Source of the DNA: Candidatus Pelagibacter communis
GTDB lineage: Bacteria; Pseudomonadota; Alphaproteobacteria; Pelagibacterales; Pelagibacteraceae
Direction: 5' to 3'
Length of the DNA stretch: 64,000 bases
NCBI RefSeq assembly: GCF_001180225.1
Contig: NZ_CVST01000040.1
Location: forward strand, 1-64,000
Each line of letters begins with the position of its first letter. Position 1 is the first letter of the stretch. Positions 7,856 through 17,873 of the stretch are shown one piece after another. The notes below the pieces were generated by a model, which worked only from the letters and a program-made list of their open reading frames with translations, was not told the DNA's origin and searched no databases. The position numbers and the translations under genes are program-made.

Positions 7856-9052
7856 TTGATCAAAAATTCAAAAAAAATAAACTCAAAAAATAATCATCAA
7901 ATTAATACAGGCGTTTTAGTTCTTGAAAATAAGAAAGTTTTTAAAGGAATTGGTATTGGCTACGAAGGTGAGGCAACTGGAGAAGTGTGTTTTAATACTT
8001 CTTTAACTGGTTACCAGGAAATTATCTCAGATCCTTCTTATGCGGGTCAAATTATCAATTTTACATTTCCCCATATTGGAAATGTAGGTACTAACAAAGA
8101 AGATATAGAGTCTGACAAGATATGGACTAAGGGTGTGATTTTTAATTCAGAAATAACTGATCCATCAAACTATAGAGCTTTTTTACATCTGGATGCATGG
8201 CTTAAGAAGAACAAAATTGTTGGACTCACTGGTCTTGATACTAGAAGTCTAACTAATTTTATCCGAGATAAAGGAGCACCAAGAGGAACAATTGCTTTCT
8301 CAAAAAAACAAAAATTCAATATAAGCAAATTAACAAATACTACTTTAAAATGGAGTGGATTAAAAAATCTAGATCTCGCTAAAGAAGTATCGACTCCAAA
8401 AAATTATATTTGGAAGGGTTTTAAAACTTGGAAAAAGAAAGATGGATTTGTAAAAAATAAAAAAAATCAATTACATGTTGTTGCAATAGATTATGGAGTC
8501 AAAAAAAATATTTTAAGATATTTTTCTGATTTTAATTGCAAAGTGACAGTTGTGAATTGCAAAACATCTGCTGAAAAAATTTTAAGTCTTAAACCAAATG
8601 GAATATTTTTATCAAACGGTCCTGGAGATCCAGCTGCTACAGGAAAGTATGCTATAAATATAATTAAAAACCTTATTAAAAATAACATTCCAATATTTGG
8701 CATTTGTTTGGGTCACCAGATTCTCGCTTTAGCACTTGGTGGTAAAACAAAAAAAATGAAGTTAGGTCATAGAGGTGCAAATCATCCTGTAAAAAATTTA
8801 ATTCATGACAATGTAGAGATCACTAGTCAAAACCATGGCTTTGAAGTTGTTAAAGAAACTTTAACAAAAAATATTCAAGTCACTCATAAATCATTATTTG
8901 ATAATAGTATTGAGGGTATTAAGTTAAAAAATAAACCTGTATTTTCAGTTCAATATCACCCCGAGTCTAACCCTGGACCACAAGATAGTGTCTATTTATT
9001 TCAAGAATTTATTAACAACATGAAAAAAAATGCCAAAAAGAAAAGATCTTAA
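7856..9052 (+). CDS. carA: Carbamoyl-phosphate synthase small subunit
   Basis: CarA hydrolyses glutamine and channels ammonia to CarB to make carbamoyl phosphate for pyrimidines and arginine. The N-terminal CPSase small-chain domain (from [13 protein letters not shown], through [18 protein letters not shown]) is followed by a class I glutamine amidotransferase domain with nucleophile C284 (GICLGHQ) and H368/E370 (YHPES). The 398-residue length is normal. The start is TTG at 7856; the nearby ATG at 7845 runs into a stop after four codons. The end overlaps carB by 23 bases, indicating translational coupling. Confidence 0.97.
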   Translation: MIKNSKKINSKNNHQINTGVLVLENKKVFKGIGIGYEGEATGEVCFNTSLTGYQEIISDPSYAGQIINFTFPHIGNVGTNKEDIESDKIWTKGVIFNSEITDPSNYRAFLHLDAWLKKNKIVGLTGLDTRSLTNFIRDKGAPRGTIAFSKKQKFNISKLTNTTLKWSGLKNLDLAKEVSTPKNYIWKGFKTWKKKDGFVKNKKNQLHVVAIDYGVKKNILRYFSDFNCKVTVVNCKTSAEKILSLKPNGIFLSNGPGDPAATGKYAINIIKNLIKNNIPIFGICLGHQILALALGGKTKKMKLGHRGANHPVKNLIHDNVEITSQNHGFEVVKETLTKNIQVTHKSLFDNSIEGIKLKNKPVFSVQYHPESNPGPQDSVYLFQEFINNMKKNAKKKRS

Positions 9053-12000
9053 AAAAATATTAGTAGTAGGTGCTGGTCCAATTATTATTGGCCAAGCATG
9101 TGAGTTTGATTATTCAGGAACACAAGCTTGTAAAGCTTTAAAAGATGAAGGTTATAAAGTTGTTTTAATTAATTCTAACCCTGCAACCATTATGACAGAT
9201 CCAGATGTTGCAGACAAAACCTATATAGAGCCAATCACTTTAGAGGTTCTAGAGAAAATTCTTATAAAAGAAAAACCTGATGCAATTCTACCAACAATGG
9301 GAGGCCAAACTGCTCTCAATCTTGCAATGGAAGCAGAGAAAAAAGGAATATTGCAAAAATACAAAATAGAACTTATTGGGGCAAATTCTAAAGCAATTTC
9401 TAATGCTGAAGATCGAAAGAAATTTAGAAAAAATATGATTGATATTGGTTTAGATTTACCAAAATCTGAGATTGTTAATAATATCAATCAAGCTTCTAAA
9501 GTTCTAAATAAAATTGGTTTGCCTGCAATTATTAGACCTGCATTTACTCTAGGTGGTCTAGGTGGTGGAATAGCAAAGAATAAAAAAGAATATCTTAAAA
9601 TTATAAAAAATGGATTACACGAGTCACCAGTTAGCCAGGTTCTTGTAGAAGAGTGTTTAGAGGGTTGGAAAGAATTTGAGATGGAAGTTGTAAGAGATAA
9701 AAAAGATAATTGTATAATTATCTGTTCAATAGAAAATATTGATCCGATGGGAATTCACACAGGAGATTCTGTAACTGTTGCTCCAGCTTTAACTCTTACT
9801 GATAAAGAATATCAAGTTATGAGAAATGCCTCTATTGCATGTTTAAGAAAAATTGGAGTTGAAACAGGTGGATCCAATGTTCAATTTGCAATCAATCCAA
9901 AAAATGGACGAATGGTTGTTATTGAAATGAATCCAAGAGTATCTAGATCATCAGCACTTGCATCTAAAGCAACTGGGTTTCCAATTGCAAAAGTAGCGGC
10001 TAAGCTCGCGGTTGGTTATACATTAGACGAACTTAAAAATGAGATTACAAAAGTAACACCTGCTTCTTTTGAACCAAGTATTGATTATGTAGTAACTAAA
10101 ATACCAAGGTTCACTTTTGAAAAATTTTCTACCTCGCCAGCTACTTTAGGTACTTCAATGAAATCTGTTGGTGAGGCAATGGCAATTGGAAGAAATTTCA
10201 AAGAGTCTGTTCAAAAAGCATTGGTTTCTCTAGAAACTGGTTTTTCTGGTTTTGACCAAATATTCAATTTAAATAAAAAACAAATCGAAAAAAAACTTAA
10301 AGATCATATTCCAAACAAAATGCTTCTTGTTGCGGAGGCTTTAAGAAAAAAAATTAGCTTAAAAAGAATATATAGTTTATCTAAAATTGATCCTTGGTTC
10401 TTAGGGCAAATTAAAGAAATTGTTGATAACGAGTTAGTCATAAAAAAAAGAGGTCTTCCAATAAATTATAATGAATTTAATAGAATTAAATCTATTGGTT
10501 TTTCAGATAAAAAATTAGCTGAACTTACTAATTCATCAGAAGATACAGTAAGAAGAAAAAGAACAGCTCTAAAAGTGCTACCTGTATATAAAAAAGTTGA
10601 CACCTGTGCTGCTGAATTTAAATCATTTACGCCTTACATGTACTCAACTTATCAAAGAAATTTTTCAATTAGCACCGAATGTGAGGCAGATCCATCTAAT
10701 AGAAAGAAAATAATAATTCTAGGTGGTGGCCCTAACAGAATAGGCCAAGGGATTGAATTTGATTATTGCTGTTGCCAGGCAAGTTTTTCATTAAAAGACG
10801 CAGGTTTTGAAACCATCATGGTTAATTGTAACCCAGAGACTGTATCTACTGATTATGATACAAGTGATCGGTTATACTTTGAACCTTTGAAGGAAGAGTA
10901 TGTATTTAACATTATTAAAAAAGAGCAAGAAAAAGGAAATTTAATAGGAGTTATTGCTCAGTTTGGAGGACAAACTCCAATTAAGCTTGCTAAATTTTTA
11001 AATGATAACAAACTTCCAATTTTAGGAACGCAATATAACTCTATAGATTTGGCGGAAGATAGAGATCAATTTAGAAATTTATTAATAAAATTAAATTTAA
11101 AACAAGCTGATAGTGGAATTGCAAAAACATTTAAAGAGGCAATTAAAATATCAGAAAAAATTGGTTTACCACTTGTGGTTAGGCCTTCATATGTTCTAGG
11201 TGGAAGAGCAATGGAAATCGTCCACGAAAAAAGTCAGTTAAAAAACTTCGTTGAAGAAGCATTTAAAGCAGCAGAGGAAAATCCAATTCTAATTGATAAA
11301 TTTCTAGATCATGCAATGGAAGTTGATGTGGATGCAATTTCTGATGGTAAAGATGTTTATGTAGCAGGTATCATGCAACATATTGAAGAGGCAGGAATTC
11401 ATTCTGGGGACTCAGCATGTAGTTTACCACCAATATCTATTAAACCATACCTTATAAAAGAAATTGAAAACCAAACAAAGAAACTAGCTCTAGCTTTAAA
11501 TGTAAAAGGTTTTATGAACATTCAATATGCAATCAAGAAAGATGAAATTTATATTATTGAAGTAAATCCTCGTGCTAGTAGAACTGTGCCGTTTGTATCA
11601 AAAGCAAAAGGAATTCCACTTGCAAAGATTGCATCAAGAATAATGGCTGGAGAAAAGCTTTCTAAATTTAATCTTAAAGATAAATCAAAAGGAATGTATG
11701 CAGTAAAAGAAGCTGTATTTCCTTTTAATAAGTTTCCTAATAGTGATTTACTTTTAGGACCTGAGATGAAATCTACAGGTGAAGTAATGGGATTTGACAA
11801 AGATTTTGGAATGGCTTTTGCTAAAAGTCAGATTGCTGCTGCTAATTCACTTCCAAAAGAAGGTCTTGCATTTATATCCTTAAAAGACTCCCACAAAGAT
11901 GAGGGTATTGATTTAGCAAGTCAGCTGATAAAACTTAACTTCAATTTATGTGCAACAAAAGGTACTGCTGAATACATACAAAAACATGGAATGAAGTGTA

Positions 12001-12248
12001 AAATTATTAACAAAGTTAGCAGTGGTAGTCCTCACATTGTAGATGTATTAGACTCAAATAAAATTGCACTTGTAATTAATACTGGTGGTGGAAACAGTGA
12101 GCACAGATTAAATGATGCTATTGCACTTCGAAGAGCAACTCTTAAAAATAAAGTTCCATATTGTACAAACATGTCTACTGCTCTTGCATGTTTGGAGGCA
12201 ATTAAATCTTTAAAAACTAAGAAGCTAGAAGTTCAAGCTATTCAATAA
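9030..12248 (+). CDS. carB: Carbamoyl-phosphate synthase large subunit
   Basis: CarB makes carbamoyl phosphate from bicarbonate, ammonia and two ATP. The 1072-residue protein has the typical internal duplication: two pre-ATP-grasp/ATP-grasp halves ([17 protein letters not shown] with FTLGGLGGG in the first; [17 protein letters not shown] with [11 protein letters not shown] in the second), an oligomerisation domain in between, and a C-terminal MGS-like allosteric domain ([22 protein letters not shown]). Catalytic glutamate/asparagine metal sites are visible as [20 protein letters not shown] and [17 protein letters not shown]. It starts at an ATG inside the end of carA. There is no fragmentation or unusual base use. 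Confidence 0.98.
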   Translation: MPKRKDLKKILVVGAGPIIIGQACEFDYSGTQACKALKDEGYKVVLINSNPATIMTDPDVADKTYIEPITLEVLEKILIKEKPDAILPTMGGQTALNLAMEAEKKGILQKYKIELIGANSKAISNAEDRKKFRKNMIDIGLDLPKSEIVNNINQASKVLNKIGLPAIIRPAFTLGGLGGGIAKNKKEYLKIIKNGLHESPVSQVLVEECLEGWKEFEMEVVRDKKDNCIIICSIENIDPMGIHTGDSVTVAPALTLTDKEYQVMRNASIACLRKIGVETGGSNVQFAINPKNGRMVVIEMNPRVSRSSALASKATGFPIAKVAAKLAVGYTLDELKNEITKVTPASFEPSIDYVVTKIPRFTFEKFSTSPATLGTSMKSVGEAMAIGRNFKESVQKALVSLETGFSGFDQIFNLNKKQIEKKLKDHIPNKMLLVAEALRKKISLKRIYSLSKIDPWFLGQIKEIVDNELVIKKRGLPINYNEFNRIKSIGFSDKKLAELTNSSEDTVRRKRTALKVLPVYKKVDTCAAEFKSFTPYMYSTYQRNFSISTECEADPSNRKKIIILGGGPNRIGQGIEFDYCCCQASFSLKDAGFETIMVNCNPETVSTDYDTSDRLYFEPLKEEYVFNIIKKEQEKGNLIGVIAQFGGQTPIKLAKFLNDNKLPILGTQYNSIDLAEDRDQFRNLLIKLNLKQADSGIAKTFKEAIKISEKIGLPLVVRPSYVLGGRAMEIVHEKSQLKNFVEEAFKAAEENPILIDKFLDHAMEVDVDAISDGKDVYVAGIMQHIEEAGIHSGDSACSLPPISIKPYLIKEIENQTKKLALALNVKGFMNIQYAIKKDEIYIIEVNPRASRTVPFVSKAKGIPLAKIASRIMAGEKLSKFNLKDKSKGMYAVKEAVFPFNKFPNSDLLLGPEMKSTGEVMGFDKDFGMAFAKSQIAAANSLPKEGLAFISLKDSHKDEGIDLASQLIKLNFNLCATKGTAEYIQKHGMKCKIINKVSSGSPHIVDVLDSNKIALVINTGGGNSEHRLNDAIALRRATLKNKVPYCTNMSTALACLEAIKSLKTKKLEVQAIQ

Positions 12249-12303
12249 ATGTCTATAGAAAAATTATATATTAAGCATAGATTATAATATAAATTTTATT
12301 TTA

Positions 12304-12322
12304 AAAAAAACCCAATTTGGGT
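12304..12322. other. Inverted repeat with an adjoining A tract before the wHTH gene
   Basis: ACCCAA(T)TTGGGT at 12310-12322 is a perfect inverted repeat. Read on the minus strand it is a short hairpin followed directly by eight T residues, which looks like a minus-strand terminator, yet both neighbouring genes run on the plus strand. It lies 14 bases before the start of a helix-turn-helix regulator gene, so it could instead be an autoregulatory operator. Confidence 0.3.
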
Positions 12323-12335
12323 AAAAAGTCACTTC

Positions 12336-12722
12336 ATGCATTTACAAAATTACAAAATAATCGAAGATTTAGTCGCTTCAATATATACAAAAGATATATC
12401 AGACTTTGGTGACAGATCTTATTACCCTCAAATATTAAAATTAGTAAGCAGAATTAATTTAAAAAATTTCACAAATGAGAATCTAATTTGTGAAAATGAG
12501 GTTTTTTGCTCTACTTCAAATGGAGCAAGTATTAATTTAATTTCAAGAAGTCTTGGGCTTCCAAGGGAAACTGTTAGAAGAAAAGTTACAGAATTAATTA
12601 AACTTAATTGGTTGATTAGAGATAATTCAAAAATTTATGTATCCCAAGAATGGAGAAAGAAAAATTTAGAAAATAATGAAATAATTCTTAAAGAATTAAT
12701 TGAGCTTTCTACTAAAATTTAA
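12336..12722 (+). CDS. Small winged-helix transcriptional regulator
   Basis: The 128-residue protein carries a clear winged helix-turn-helix in its second half: GASINLISRSLGLPRETVRRKVTELIKLNWLIR, about residues 62-95, with the usual Gly turn and a recognition helix PRETVRRKV resembling Crp/Fnr- and MarR-type readers. There is no cyclic-nucleotide or ligand domain; the first 60 residues are a helical region of unknown role. It probably binds DNA as a dimer. It is followed after three bases by a 70-residue membrane protein gene, so the two are likely cotranscribed. Targets are unknown; the inverted repeat just upstream is a candidate site. Confidence 0.75.
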   Translation: MHLQNYKIIEDLVASIYTKDISDFGDRSYYPQILKLVSRINLKNFTNENLICENEVFCSTSNGASINLISRSLGLPRETVRRKVTELIKLNWLIRDNSKIYVSQEWRKKNLENNEIILKELIELSTKI

Positions 12723-12725
12723 ATT

Positions 12726-12938
12726 ATGAACAATATTCAACATATAATTTTAAAAAATAAAAAACTAAATGATGTTGTGGTGCCTAAAGCTTATTTAGAA
12801 AATAATGAATATAACACTAAGTTAAGCTATGAAGAAATGATAACTAAGATCAAAGTAAAAGAAAATAAGAAGAAGAAACTAATCTATTTAGTATCAACTG
12901 TTTCTGCGATCGCATTAATTGCTGCAAGCTACTCCTAG
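12726..12938 (+). CDS. Small tail-anchored membrane protein, unknown function
   Basis: The 70-residue product has a charged N-terminal part and one C-terminal hydrophobic segment (LIYLVSTVSAIALIAASY, about residues 52-69) preceded by a lysine cluster (KENKKKKL), the signature of a tail-anchored or C-terminal-helix protein with its N-terminus in the cytoplasm. No family is recognised. It begins three bases after the winged-helix regulator, and this close coupling supports it being a real gene; it may tether or sense for the regulator, but that is speculation. Confidence 0.6.
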   Translation: MNNIQHIILKNKKLNDVVVPKAYLENNEYNTKLSYEEMITKIKVKENKKKKLIYLVSTVSAIALIAASYS

Positions 12939-13038
12939 GCACAATTTTTTAAATTAAGTTCAATATTTACCATCAAGCAATAACATTTAAATTTAATGAT
13001 TTTGTTGACTACGTATTTACTCTGATTATATTCAAATT

Positions 13039-13341
13039 ATGGGTTATCCAGAAAAAACTGAAAATGATGTGTTGATTATCTCAGTCAGTGGAGAAATAGA
13101 TCTAGAAAATTCAGGAAACTTAAGACAACAAGTACACGGGGCTCTAGATGACAATAAAGCTGTGTCAGTTGATATGAGCGCTGTAAATTACATTGATAGT
13201 TCAGGAATTGCAGTACTCATTGAAAGCAAACAAAGAGCTGGAGAAGGAAGTAAAGAATTTAAAATAGTTAAACCTAGCGAAGCTGTAGTTTCAGTTTTAA
13301 AACTTGCAAAACTAATAAGTTTTTTTGATATCGAAAATTAA
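13039..13341 (+). CDS. STAS-domain anti-sigma factor antagonist (SpoIIAA/RsbV-like)
   Basis: The 100-residue protein is a single STAS domain. In partner-switching systems such a protein binds an anti-sigma kinase when unphosphorylated and is released when its serine is phosphorylated. The phosphorylation motif YIDSSGIAVL is intact (S54/S55), preceded by the usual GEIDLENSGNLR strand-helix. It is a close paralogue of the STAS domain encoded at 26357. It converges on a type IV pilin gene with 36 bases between stops. No anti-sigma kinase or alternative sigma factor is visible in the window; a SpoIIE-type phosphatase that could act on it is encoded at 39735. Confidence 0.9.
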   Translation: MGYPEKTENDVLIISVSGEIDLENSGNLRQQVHGALDDNKAVSVDMSAVNYIDSSGIAVLIESKQRAGEGSKEFKIVKPSEAVVSVLKLAKLISFFDIEN

Positions 13342-13377
13342 TCTTAAAAATATTAGAAAGTTTAAAGCTCTCAATTA

Positions 13378-14025
13378 TTAATCGTAATCAGCGTCTGTAT
13401 CTATAGCATCTGAGCCTGTATGCCATGCGCCATGGTCTGATAAATTCCAACCACAATCTGCTTGAGCATCTGCAGCACTACTACCAAAATATTTACCACC
13501 AATTGATTTATGTGAATAATCTCCAGTGTCTCTGTGTATTATCACTCTAAATCTAGCTTTTGCCATTGGACAACCACCACCTGAACCATATCCTCCTGTA
13601 GATTTATAACAGAACATTTGGATTTGACCTCGCTTATGATTTCCCCAGGCTTCATTATCAATTGTAATACTTGTTTTATTAGGTTTCCATGGATTCTTAA
13701 ATTTAGAATTATCTGTTCCACCACCTAAAAAATAATTTTTCATTGAAATTAAGAATTGTTTACAAGTGGTGTCAGAATTAACCATGTCGCCTGTTAAATT
13801 ACCACCATCGTCATATTCAGGAGTTGCACTTCCAAGGTCATTTTGAATAATAATAGTTTCTGTGTCCATATATTTTGTAATTGTTGTATAGTTTTGCTCT
13901 AATACTTTTAATCTAGTAGAATCTACATAACTTTGATAGCCAACTACGCCGACACCTGCTAGGACACCAATAATTGCAACCACTACTAAAAGTTCAACTA
14001 AAGAAAATCCTTTTTGAGTTTTCAT
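13378..14025 (-). CDS. Type IV major pilin-like protein, first copy
   Basis: The 215-residue protein has a short leader MKTQKG followed by the classical type IV prepilin helix FSLVELLVVVAIIGVLAGVG, with Glu at position +5, so it is a substrate for the PilD peptidase encoded at 26870. The globular part is rich in Gly, Asp and aromatic residues and holds several cysteines that could form disulfides. The N-terminal 35 residues are nearly identical to those of the pilin at 19754, while the bodies differ. It is monocistronic, lies divergent from the MoxR operon, and is about 31 kb from the pilus assembly operon. Confidence 0.9.
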   Translation of the reverse strand: MKTQKGFSLVELLVVVAIIGVLAGVGVVGYQSYVDSTRLKVLEQNYTTITKYMDTETIIIQNDLGSATPEYDDGGNLTGDMVNSDTTCKQFLISMKNYFLGGGTDNSKFKNPWKPNKTSITIDNEAWGNHKRGQIQMFCYKSTGGYGSGGGCPMAKARFRVIIHRDTGDYSHKSIGGKYFGSSAADAQADCGWNLSDHGAWHTGSDAIDTDADYD

Positions 14026-14160
14026 TATTAATATATTATTAATTAAAATTTTAATCAGTTATATAAATAACAATATATATCAAATTCAAATATTGAAGTA
14101 AATTAAAGTTCGCATTATATCAAACAGCTAAGGTATTTATTTCATTATATTAAATATTAA
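14026..14160. promoter_or_regulatory. Divergent region between pilin and MoxR operon
   Basis: The 135 bases are almost entirely A/T with many TATA-type hexamers and must carry the pilin and moxR promoters. The string CTAAGGTATTT at about 14129 recurs in inverted form (AAATACCTTAG) in the upstream region of the second pilin at about 20423. I see no sigma-54 (GG-N10-GC) element. Confidence 0.3.
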
Positions 14161-15045
14161 ATGATCAAAGAATTAATAGATTTAATTTCGGCTAACATAA
14201 TAGGGAATAAATTTAAAATTAAAATTTCTGTAGCCACCATTTTGAGTGGAGGTCATATATTAATCGAAGATCTTCCAGGTACTGGAAAAACTACTTTTGC
14301 AAAATCTTTAACAAATGCAATGAATTTAAAATTTAAAAGAATTCAATTTACATCTGATTTGTTACCAAGTGATATAATTGGATACACATTCTTAAAAAAT
14401 AACGAATTTGTTATTAACAAAGGTCCAATATTTACAAATATAGTTCTCGCAGACGAGTTAAATCGTGCAAGTCCAAAAACACAAAGTGCTTTTCTAGAGT
14501 CTATGGAAGAAAAAACTGTCACAATTGATAAAGATACCTTTAATCTTCCAATTCCTTTTTCTGTTATTGCAACACAAAATCCTTCAGACCTATCCGGCAC
14601 TTCTTTATTACCTGAATCGCAACTAGATCGTTTTACTATTTCATTTTCTTTAGAGGAACTAAGTAAAGATCAAAGAATAGAATTACTAAAAAATGAGATA
14701 AACAATAATTCAATTAAATCAAATTTTTCGTATGATCAAACTATCAAAGATATTAGCCAGATAAATATCAATGATAGTGTAATTGAATATTTAGATAATG
14801 TATCTCAATTTATAAAGAATAATTTTAATAATATTCATATTTCTCCAAGATGCTTAAAACAAACAATCAGTCTTTCAAAATCATTAAGTTACTTAAACTC
14901 AAATAAATATGTAACATATCAAGAAATTAAGGATGTCCTTCCTTATATACTTCGTCATCGATTGAATATTGTTGAAAAAAAGGAATTTATTGAATTTATG
15001 AAAAATGAAGTTTTAAAGAAAGTTCCTCTACCTGATGAAAAATAG
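14161..15045 (+). CDS. MoxR-family AAA+ ATPase
   Basis: MoxR ATPases act as chaperones, usually with DUF58 and von Willebrand partners. The 294-residue protein has Walker A EDLPGTGKTT (about residues 36-45), Walker B VLADELNRASPKTQSAFLESM (D98/E99) and the MoxR pattern VFATQNP-like VIATQNPSDLSGTSLLPESQLDRF with an arginine finger, then the C-terminal lid (SPRCLKQTISLSKSL). The length is a little short but complete. It starts a four-gene operon whose genes overlap by 11-20 bases (MoxR, DUF58, transglutaminase, membrane glycosyltransferase-like), an arrangement well known for the first three. The client process is not established; an envelope role is likely. Confidence 0.92.
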   Translation: MIKELIDLISANIIGNKFKIKISVATILSGGHILIEDLPGTGKTTFAKSLTNAMNLKFKRIQFTSDLLPSDIIGYTFLKNNEFVINKGPIFTNIVLADELNRASPKTQSAFLESMEEKTVTIDKDTFNLPIPFSVIATQNPSDLSGTSLLPESQLDRFTISFSLEELSKDQRIELLKNEINNNSIKSNFSYDQTIKDISQININDSVIEYLDNVSQFIKNNFNNIHISPRCLKQTISLSKSLSYLNSNKYVTYQEIKDVLPYILRHRLNIVEKKEFIEFMKNEVLKKVPLPDEK

Positions 15046-15946
15046 TTTTTGGAAAAAGTTTTTTTTAAAAAAATCTCTAAAATATCTTAACACTATCAGT
15101 AGAAAAAATTTATATATCTTTCCAAATTTAAGAGGATTTCAAATTGCAGCTTTAATATTTTTTTGTTTTTCGGTAGCTATTTTTTATCAAAATAATTTTG
15201 CACTGCTGTTATCAATTATTTTATTTTTTATTTATTTCATCTCAATTCTAATCTCTTATCAAAACTTACTTAATTTAGATTTATCTATTAATGATAAACT
15301 TCACCCAGCTAATAAAATTGTAAATTTAAAATACCTAATTAGTGACAAACATAAAAGAGAAAGACTTAATATTAATTTTGATTTAGGAAAAGATAGTGTC
15401 AAAGCAGATATCAAAAATAAAATTAATATAAATTTAAAGCATAAATTTAATAAAAGAGGTAATGTTAAAGCCCCAACTTTAGATATTCACTCTCAATTCC
15501 CTTTTGGTATTATAAAAACTTTCACAAATGTGTCTTTTAGCGAATATCTAACTATTTACCCAGAGCCAATTAAACCCTCAAATGAAATTTTTGAACAACT
15601 ATATCAGTTGAATACTGATGAAGGTTTTGATTATGAATTTGATAAAATTGAAGAAAATAAAGAAAATACTAATTTATCTAAAATTTCATGGAAACACTCA
15701 TCAATTAAAAAGAAGCTTTACGAAAAAAAATTCAAGTTCTCTAATAATTTGCAACATGTAACTATAGACTTGCAAAAATTGAATAGTGATAGTTTTGAAA
15801 AAAAACTTTCTTATGCCAGCTATTTGATTGAATATTTTTACAATTTAAAAAAACCATTTTTATTAAAAAATAAAGATTTTATATCTACGATTGCTTGCTC
15901 TTTAGAACATAGAAACAAACTTTTAACATACCTTGCAAATGCATAG
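15035..15946 (+). CDS. DUF58-domain membrane protein
   Basis: The 303-residue protein has two N-terminal transmembrane segments (about residues 33-53 and 57-78), followed by a beta-rich region and the DUF58 core recognisable by the SKISWKHSSIKKKLYEKKF stretch, the counterpart of the family's R-x-I-x-W-x-x-(S/T)A motif. Members accompany MoxR ATPases and are thought to be their substrates or partners at the membrane. It overlaps moxR by 11 bases and the transglutaminase gene by 14, so the three are translationally coupled. The overall function is not known. Confidence 0.85.
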   Translation: MKNSFWKKFFLKKSLKYLNTISRKNLYIFPNLRGFQIAALIFFCFSVAIFYQNNFALLLSIILFFIYFISILISYQNLLNLDLSINDKLHPANKIVNLKYLISDKHKRERLNINFDLGKDSVKADIKNKININLKHKFNKRGNVKAPTLDIHSQFPFGIIKTFTNVSFSEYLTIYPEPIKPSNEIFEQLYQLNTDEGFDYEFDKIEENKENTNLSKISWKHSSIKKKLYEKKFKFSNNLQHVTIDLQKLNSDSFEKKLSYASYLIEYFYNLKKPFLLKNKDFISTIACSLEHRNKLLTYLANA

Positions 15947-17873
15947 TCTTAATTTATTAAATTATAATTTTAATGCTTTGATAATATTAACATCAAGCTA
16001 TTTACTCTTAATTGATGAAGTTGACCTAATAACAAATCTTTTTTTTATTATCTTATATGTTTTTGCTATTCTTCAAAAAAGCTTTAACTACAAATATAAG
16101 AAGGTATTCAGTTCTATTTTAGCTATATCAACAGTTTGCATCTTATTTATTCTAAATGATCAAACATTATCTAAAGAATATTTTATAAATTTGATTTTGG
16201 GTTTAGCTTTTCTTAAATATTCTGAAATTGAAAATAAAGAAAATCATTATTTTTTTGGATTTACTTGTGTATTTTTAGCAATAAGCTCACTTGTCTACGG
16301 TCAAGACTTAATAAGCTCACTACTCTCTCTTGCGATAATTATATTGTCAATCATTCATCTTTATTCACTAAATCAAACTAAGATATTAAAACTAAATTTA
16401 AATAATCTTGTTAAATATTTTATATTTGCAATTAGTATTATTCCTATAATTGCAATTGTGTACTTTATTTTTCCAAGGGCAGAATTGAATATAAGACTAT
16501 TTGAAACCAAGAAAAATCAATTAGGTATACCTGACGAAATCAGCCTAGGTTCATTTCACAATATATCAGGGAGTGAAGAAAACGTTTTTATATTTAAGAC
16601 TAATAATAAAAATATTAATCAAAAGTATTACTTCAGAGTTAAGGTATTTGATAAGTTAAATAACAATAAAGATTGGTTAAATTCAGAATATAAAATATTA
16701 CTCTCACAATTTAAGAATAGTTTTAAAGTCTCTAATCATGTCAAAGACGAAACTATTGATGCTTCATTAATAATGTTTCCACATGAAAAAAATTGGCTAC
16801 CTAAATTAGCAAATTACAATTTTAGTAATTCAAATTTAGATTTAAATTTAATTAATAATACACTCACTTCTAAAGAAATTTTAAGTAATAAAAAATCATA
16901 CAAATTAATGTATGATAAAAAAGATATTACATTTCAAAATAATATTTTGAAGTATTATACACTTTTGCCTAAAAATATTTCTCCTAAATTGAAGCAATGG
17001 GCAAAAACAAATTACGCAGTATCTAAAGATGCTAAGGAATATTTAAATAAAATTTTAAATGAGTTTAAGACTAATGATTTTTATTACAGTCTAACCCCTG
17101 GAACTCAAGGTAATGATTATGCAAACTTTTTTTTCAACACTAAAAATGGTTATTGCGAATATTATGCTGGGACCTTCGCAATACTAGCAAGATTAGCAGG
17201 CATACCGTCTAGAATAGTCACTGGTTATTATGGTGGATCTTATAATGAAATTGGGGATTTCTATACATTCAAACAACAAGATGCTCACTCTTGGGTGGAA
17301 ATATTTATAAATAATGATTGGGTGTTGTATGATCCGACATTATCTGTTCCTAGTAATAATATTTTAAATTCAAACAACAACAATTTTGATAGTTTCAATA
17401 CTTCAACAACAAATGATTTTGAAACTGGACAAATGAATATTAATAAAATTGGAATTTATTTTGAATACATAAACTATATATGGACTAATAGTTTTATTAG
17501 ATATGACGAGAAATCGAGATCAAATTTTATTAAAGAAAAGTTAACAAAAGCTAATAACTATAAATATTTCCTAATCATTATTTTTTTTTCAATTTTTGTC
17601 ATTTACGCTTTCAAAATACTTGCTTTCATTAATTCAAAAAAATTTTTATTTAGATTATTTTTTAAAAAACTTAGAAAAGAAAATAATAACATTTCAGAAT
17701 TTATGACACATCAAGAAATATTTAGTTTACTAAATATAATTGATCAGCATAAATATAAAATTTTATTTGATTTTTATGAAAAGCTTAAATTTAGTAAAAA
17801 TTTCAAAGTTTCAATAAAAAATTTTTATGAGATAAATCTAAAAATATTAAAATATGCTTATTTTAAAAGATAA
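15933..17873 (+). CDS. TgpA-like membrane transglutaminase
   Basis: The 646-residue protein matches the TgpA/DUF3488 arrangement: about six N-terminal membrane helices (residues 10-180), a periplasmic transglutaminase-like domain, one further membrane helix near residue 545, and a cytoplasmic tail. The catalytic triad is intact: C408 (GYCEYYAG), H452 (DAHSWVE) and D467 (LYDPTLS). The flanking FAILARLAGIPSRIVTGYYGG segment is diagnostic of bacterial transglutaminase-like proteases/ligases. With MoxR and DUF58 upstream this is the standard trio. The natural substrate is unknown; periplasmic protein or peptidoglycan peptide crosslinking or cleavage is the usual suggestion. Confidence 0.9.
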   Translation: MQMHSLNLLNYNFNALIILTSSYLLLIDEVDLITNLFFIILYVFAILQKSFNYKYKKVFSSILAISTVCILFILNDQTLSKEYFINLILGLAFLKYSEIENKENHYFFGFTCVFLAISSLVYGQDLISSLLSLAIIILSIIHLYSLNQTKILKLNLNNLVKYFIFAISIIPIIAIVYFIFPRAELNIRLFETKKNQLGIPDEISLGSFHNISGSEENVFIFKTNNKNINQKYYFRVKVFDKLNNNKDWLNSEYKILLSQFKNSFKVSNHVKDETIDASLIMFPHEKNWLPKLANYNFSNSNLDLNLINNTLTSKEILSNKKSYKLMYDKKDITFQNNILKYYTLLPKNISPKLKQWAKTNYAVSKDAKEYLNKILNEFKTNDFYYSLTPGTQGNDYANFFFNTKNGYCEYYAGTFAILARLAGIPSRIVTGYYGGSYNEIGDFYTFKQQDAHSWVEIFINNDWVLYDPTLSVPSNNILNSNNNNFDSFNTSTTNDFETGQMNINKIGIYFEYINYIWTNSFIRYDEKSRSNFIKEKLTKANNYKYFLIIIFFSIFVIYAFKILAFINSKKFLFRLFFKKLRKENNNISEFMTHQEIFSLLNIIDQHKYKILFDFYEKLKFSKNFKVSIKNFYEINLKILKYAYFKR

